Assembly: GCF_001039355.2 (NCBI RefSeq)
Contig: NW_019775544.1
Location: 174,010-238,009, forward strand
Direction: 5' to 3'
Origin: Lingula anatina
Lineage: Eukaryota > Brachiopoda > Lingulata > Lingulida > Lingulidae
DNA length: 64,000 bases
In this document: positions 59,376 to 64,000 of the stretch, piece by piece
Layout: each line of letters opens with the position of its first letter
Numbering within the stretch: position 1 is the stretch's first letter
Notes under the pieces: generated by a model
What the model was told of the DNA's origin: nothing
Seen by the model: only the letters and a program-made list of their open reading frames with translations
Databases searched by the model: none
Translations under genes and position numbers: made by a program

Positions 59376-61110
59376 TTTCTGTGGCTTATCCCTGACTCAT
59401 TTAGTATCTATACATTCATTATTGTAAATATAGTGTCTGAGAAAACTGTTATTCACCTGAAAGAAAATAAGTATATCTAAAACTTTAAGCTAGGACCGAC
59501 TGCCATTGTGACCCTTCTCTAAAGACGAATCCCTGATAAAAAAAGTCGAATGCATATATGGCATTTCTGTTTAATTGTCTCTATAACAAGTATTAGAATA
59601 GGTCAACATATCCTAACATGAAGTTAAAAGTGAAAAAAAACTAATATTATGCTTTAAAGGTGATACAAGTATTATAAAACCATTCACAGCCAGCTTACTT
59701 TTCACTTGTGTACGTTGCTCCTTCAGGGTAGGCCTATCTGTCTTTTTAACCTGTTTACTAATACAGTGGGCCATAATTATGCTGATGAGTTTGATATTTA
59801 AGTAAATGGTACTTGTCACGCGATCTTCGCGTACGCCTCAGACTTGTAAATATACATGTAGTCTCAGTAGCTCCATATTAGGCGTAAATACAATCATGTC
59901 AAATTAATTTCATGTTCCCAAAGAACTTCGTACTTCAACTTGTTGGATTAGATGAAACACGTGTATTTTTTACAATCCCACAGATGGAGAAATACAAATG
60001 ATTCGAAAGCACTTATCTTATAGTCCTCTGATTTGCACATAGGCCTAAATCTACTCACCTGCCATCGTTTGTGTTCATTCCTTTACTGAACTAATATGGA
60101 TACGTATAAACAACGTACAGGTATGCTCACCCAAATAGTTTATCTGCGTGACAAATGCCCTACGTTTGTCTTGTTGTCGTCTGTTCTTCAATAAACGCGT
60201 ACGAGCACGGTGAATCAGGGGAAAATAAAATTGTGACGCAAATGTAAAAGAATATGTATTTCCTCGTGTAAGGTCGCGGGTATAGGGTAATCAACATTGA
60301 CTTGTAATGTGAGATATGCATGTGTGCTATTTCGAGTGCCATTGGTGTCCCGTCATAGGAGTAGTCAGCAAATATATCACTAATTTAATGCCCATCATTG
60401 TCTGAGTAGAATGCTTAATAGTGGTCTACATCGGAGAGTAGTAGCGTACGGTGCCTATCCTTGCATTGAGGAAGAGAATTGAGCTCTCATGTATTAAACA
60501 CAAGGATTCCTGACACGTATAAATCTATACATTGGATAAATGAAATAAAATTATTTCTATGTTCGTAAACAATTGTTAAGCAACGAGTTTTGATTAATTT
60601 TAGAATTTTTAGTGTATTAAGGGATTTTGGATTTTAGAGCATAAGGTTCCAAAGGCGAAACAGACTGATTTTCTGGGGAACATACGTTGGGACTGTGTTA
60701 AAAGGCGTTGTTTTTCGAACAAAATTTCTCTTATTCGTGTTCTTTATGGCTGTATATCATTCATAAACAACAGCGCTAACAACAATGATATACTTTCCAT
60801 GTATCTCTCATTGTTTTGTTTTCAAGTGGTTAATGGTTATTTGTGAGTATTTTGTAGCAAAATTGGCACAACAAATATTTTGATATTATCATTAGAAAAA
60901 AGTAAATAGGCCTAATGTATGTAAATAAATTAATAAAAATAAAAATACAATAATGCCGAAAATAGGCCTAATAAGAAGGCAAACGTAAATATAAATTTTG
61001 TGAACAGATACCTGTAGCTCAGTAAAAAAAGATATTTGATGAAAAAGGGGCCTAAACTCCAGGGGCGTAACCAGACCTTTAAAAATTGTACGCACAGATT
61101 TTTAAAATTA

Positions 61111-61278
61111 CAGGGGCGGATCCAGAGATATTTTCTGACAGTCTTCCAATTTATCTTTGTTAATTCGTCCTCAATTTTTGACCGTCTTCCGACAGAAAAT
61201 ATTAGATACCCGTCAATGTAAACTTAAAAATCTGACCGTCTTCCAGAAGACCCAGAAGACGGCCTAAATCCGCCCCTG
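61111..61278 (+). mobile_element. 168 bp MITE nested near the left end of the 1.94 kb element
   Basis: The TIRs are 'caggggcggatccag' and 'ctaaatccgcccctg' (imperfect). The interior has repeated 'gaccgtcttcc' motifs. The same family lies at 50005-50160. Confidence 0.85.
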
Positions 61279-61299
61279 TTAATTCCCAGCAAAATGTAG

Positions 61300-62700
61300 A
61301 CTAACGCAACAGATGAAGGACAGCGTATTCACAGCATATGTACCACACATCGCAGCTTAATTTCCATTAATAATAAAATCATCATTTAGTCAGAAATATT
61401 CTCGCAATTAAGAAAGTTTCAATATTCTTATTACCCAGAACGGTATATTTATTTAAAAGGGGGCTAGCTTCGCATATGTGGAACCCCCCTTCGAATAATC
61501 CTGGATCCACCTCTGAGTTGAACTAACATACGGTTTCATTCACCTTACATGTGGATGCATGGCTCCCAAAAACAACCAATTGTACGACACTCCAGAGCTC
61601 TGATACATTTAAGTTTAATTATTTGTTTGTAAAAATTGCCCATGTCACCCTGTTAGTTTGGAGGGGTAAGCTGGGTCAAGTCCGTGTCAAAATTCTTTGA
61701 AGCTTTGCAGGAAAAATTCTTTCTTTGATTCTCTAGCTCCTTATTAAACCTGGTGTCAAGATTTTATCTAGTGCCCCCAGGGTTGCGGGAGCTGCTCTTT
61801 GAAAATAACACTCAGGCAGAATTTTACCTGAGATAAATATCGCCAGCGAGAATGCGTTCGATATTCTCAAGAAAGAGGCTACAGGAGAGTTGAGGGCCAC
61901 TGAACCCTCCAANAAGGGCAGCGTAATCACAGCATATGTACCACACATCGTAGATTAATTTCCAATAATAATAAAATCATCATTTAAGTCAAATATATTT
62001 TCGCAATTTAATAAAGTTTCAATATTTTTATTTACCCAGAACGGTTTATTCATTTAAAAGGAGGCTAACTTCACATCAGCGGACCCCTCCCCTCCCCCTT
62101 CGAATAATCCTGGTTCCGCCTCTGAGTTGAACTTAGGCTCTATTCCCATAGATTTTAGATCGATCTATCCCCACGGGGAGTCTCACTAGATTACTTTCAG
62201 ATAATCCCACTTAAATGTCCGTGCCGCCTACTACAAGCTGTAAGGGGGTAATTAACTTTCGTGTCCGCCCGGCTGACAGCTATTTAGCGTGAACCCCCAG
62301 GGAGTTAGGTCGATCTTAAGTAGGTCGATCTAATCTATGGAAATGGGGTGTTATATACAGTTTCATCCAGCTTCCATGCGGGTGCATTGCTCCCAAAAAC
62401 AACCAACTTTATGACACGACAGAGCTTTGATATATCTAAGTTTAATTATTTGTTTGTGAAAATTACCCATGTCACCCTGATAGTTTGGAGGGCTAAACTG
62501 GATCAAGTCCGTGTGAAATGCTTTGAAGCTTTGCAATAAAAATTCTTCCTTTGATTTTATCTTGTGCCCCCAGGTCTACGTGAGCTGCTCTTTGAAAATA
62601 ACGCACAGGTAGATTTTACCTGAGATAAATATCGCCAGCGAGAGTGCGTTCGATACTCTCAAGACTACAGGAGAGTTGAAGGCCACTTAACCCTCCAATA
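61300..62700. repeat. two-copy internal duplication in the 1.94 kb element
   Basis: The halves share 'cagcatatgtaccacacatc', 'ttacccagaacggt', 'cgaataatcctgg', 'ctcccaaaaacaacca' and 'cgccagcgaga.tgcgttcga', in the same order. The second half is longer because of the MITE at 62138-62350. The halves meet at the N at 61913. Confidence 0.8.
62138..62350. mobile_element. ~213 bp MITE nested in the second half
   Basis: 'cccatagattttagatcgat' near the left end is the inverted partner of 'tcgatctaatctatggaaatgggg' near the right end (one indel). The other half of the duplication has the uninterrupted site ('gttgaacta..cggtttcatt'). Confidence 0.75.
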
Positions 62701-62798
62701 AAATGGTAAAGGATGTTCTAGTTAGATGGACGGTTAAGATAGGACTTGTAAAGGTTACAGTCATTGTTTACCTCAGTTCAATAAAAGTATGCAAGACG

Positions 62799-62819
62799 GG
62801 GGGGGGGGGCGGGGGGGGG
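62799..62819 (+). repeat. poly-G run
   Basis: A 20-base run of G with one C, inside the transposon insertion. Confidence 0.95.
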
Positions 62820-63784
62820 TCAGAACAATTGTGCCTATATAATTGATACAGAGGATTTGTGCATACAGGTGACTTTAATAAGCAGAGGATTTTCTTTTAT
62901 ATTCCGTGAAAAATACACTTAATTTATATAAAATAATATCATGGTTGGCCAAAAAATTGTACGCACAGTGCATCCGTGCGTATGCCTAGTTACGCCCATG
63001 AACTCTAATGAAAATAAATGAAGCAAAATATATACTGTACCGTAGAAGTATGGGAAGACGCTCTTGGTGAAGTTCTTACAGAGATGACTTCAGGATGACT
63101 ACAGGCAGAGCGACGTTGGTTTCAAATAATTGGGGTGGTATCTGTGCAATTTACTTTGTTTCTTTTTTATTTTTTAGAATTACTAGTTTCTTTCATGACG
63201 TTACGCCATAAAAGAGAAATTTGAACACGGGAGACAGCGGCCCCTTTGCATCAAGCTTGTTATTGCACCAGATGTGACAAAATGTAAATGCGTCGGTTGT
63301 GCTGAGGCGAGAACGAGGCAATAACAAGATGTCGATGTTTTGACACGTGCTTGCAAGTTACAGTGCTAAGATTGTTCATGTGCACTGGTTCGTGTGCATA
63401 TCATAAACGTGGTTTTGGTATTAATGACAAAAGGTATGTGTTTTGCTTCGTTGCTATTCCGGTTTATTCTGCTATCATAAATAAGTTTAGTGTAATACGT
63501 CACATATATTTATTTGGATATTTTATGCCAGTGTATTAACAGGAATGGGAGTCCTAGGAATGGAAGTGCGGGCTCCCATATGATTAGTACAGGTTAGGGT
63601 TAGTTAGTGTATTGGGGTTAGTATATGGGACGAGTGTCACCTGTACAAAGTAATGGGACTTCCATTCATGTTACACCGATGTGGAAAGAGCGATTCGTAC
63701 AAGCCGAAGGCATTAATTACCAGGGTTTGATGCCCAATTAGGCCGAAGGCTCCCAAGTGATGCAAAGTGAAGTGGCGTGTAGTA

Positions 63785-64000
63785 TATGTTCGGAAGTGAA
63801 TTCCGAAAATGTTTTCAAAATGCTATGTGTTTGCTGGGTACATGTACTTTACAAACAAGACATGAGGGAAATTTTGGGAGGCCCAGAGCCCCTGCACTAC
63901 AAGAAACATGCAGTTCCACTGCATTTTGTGCACGGATTGCTGGTATTGCTTGGTATTGGGGATATTTGCCTGACATTGCATGCAGCTTGCTGACTTAAAG
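63785..64000. other. sequence beyond the duplication, nothing recognised
   Basis: Begins 'tatgttcggaagtgaattcc'. Two short open frames run to the window end without any family likeness. Confidence 0.4.

Larger units (their letters stand above)
61060..63000. mobile_element. 1.94 kb TIR element inserted in copy B
   Basis: The left end 'caggggcgtaaccag' and right end 'tagttacgcccatg' are imperfect inverted repeats, and 'aaaattgtacgcacag' occurs just inside both ends (direct copies at about 61082 and 62953). 'aactc' flanks both sides, and copy A has the uninterrupted site 'cctaaactcaaatg'. The interior is two related halves (about 61300-61912 and 61914-62700) with an N at 61913, plus nested MITEs at 61111 and 62138. 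No transposase is seen. Confidence 0.7.
57457..63784. repeat. segmental duplication, copy B
   Basis: The partner of 52897-57377, with the same order and few substitutions. It includes a duplicated 5'UTR splice pair and ends at 'gtggcgtgtagta'. It is interrupted by the transposon at 61060-63000 and begins right after an N. Confidence 0.9.

Noticed and set aside
63757-63998. Short ORFs at the window end with CSIC as a zinc finger
   Set aside because: Only two cysteine pairs without further ligands, and the start lies inside the duplicated non-coding flank.
1-64000. tRNA, rRNA genes or CRISPR-like arrays
   Set aside because: None was seen on either strand by eye; the tandem repeats found have degenerate units without unique spacers.

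Overview
The window is a piece of an animal nuclear genome: AT-rich, intron-dense, with GT-AG introns, many inverted-repeat transposon remnants, and single N characters that look like scaffolding joins. A Toll-like receptor (TLR) of the multiple-cysteine-cluster type, intronless in its coding part and locally duplicated, together with the repeat families, fits a marine invertebrate such as a lophotrochozoan or a non-vertebrate deuterostome. The sequence alone does not fix the phylum.

Layout. At 1-2683 there is only repeat DNA. At 2684-6038 (minus) are the first coding exons of PRORP, the catalytic subunit of mitochondrial RNase P; the rest lies off the left edge. At 6081-12319 is a repeat-rich intergenic stretch with a large inverted repeat, a foldback element and a 1.7 kb transposon with terminal inverted repeats (TIRs). 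At 12320-28395 (plus) is a complete 32-exon exportin-5 gene (XPO5, 1190 codons plus stop), which I could splice in frame from end to end; intron 23 is a U12-type AT-AC intron, and a retroposed sequence with a SAM-like ORF sits at the 3' edge of exon 26. At 31342-33000 (plus) is a four-exon RING plus TRAF-type zinc-finger protein. At 34819-40367 (minus) is BPNT1, with two alternative first coding exons. At 40614-48580 (plus), head to head with BPNT1, is SCYL1 (20 exons), whose last two exons are present a second time at 50361-50939. At 51910-54813 (minus), tail to tail with SCYL1, is an intact TLR (967 aa). At 57457-59375 (minus) is a second TLR that lacks its transmembrane and TIR parts. Their 5' flanks are also duplicated, and the second flank carries a 1.9 kb nested transposon insertion.

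The housekeeping genes are unrelated in pathway, although three handle RNA or nucleotides: PRORP trims tRNA 5' ends, XPO5 exports pre-miRNA and other double-stranded RNA, and BPNT1 removes adenosine 3',5'-bisphosphate. SCYL1 is a COPI-associated pseudokinase. The most dynamic part is 47.9-63.8 kb, where SCYL1's 3' end and the TLRs have been duplicated in blocks. Two of the block edges coincide exactly with single Ns, so some of this structure may be assembly artefact.

All gene names rest on reading the translations against remembered family sequences and on frame-consistent splice junctions; no search was run.
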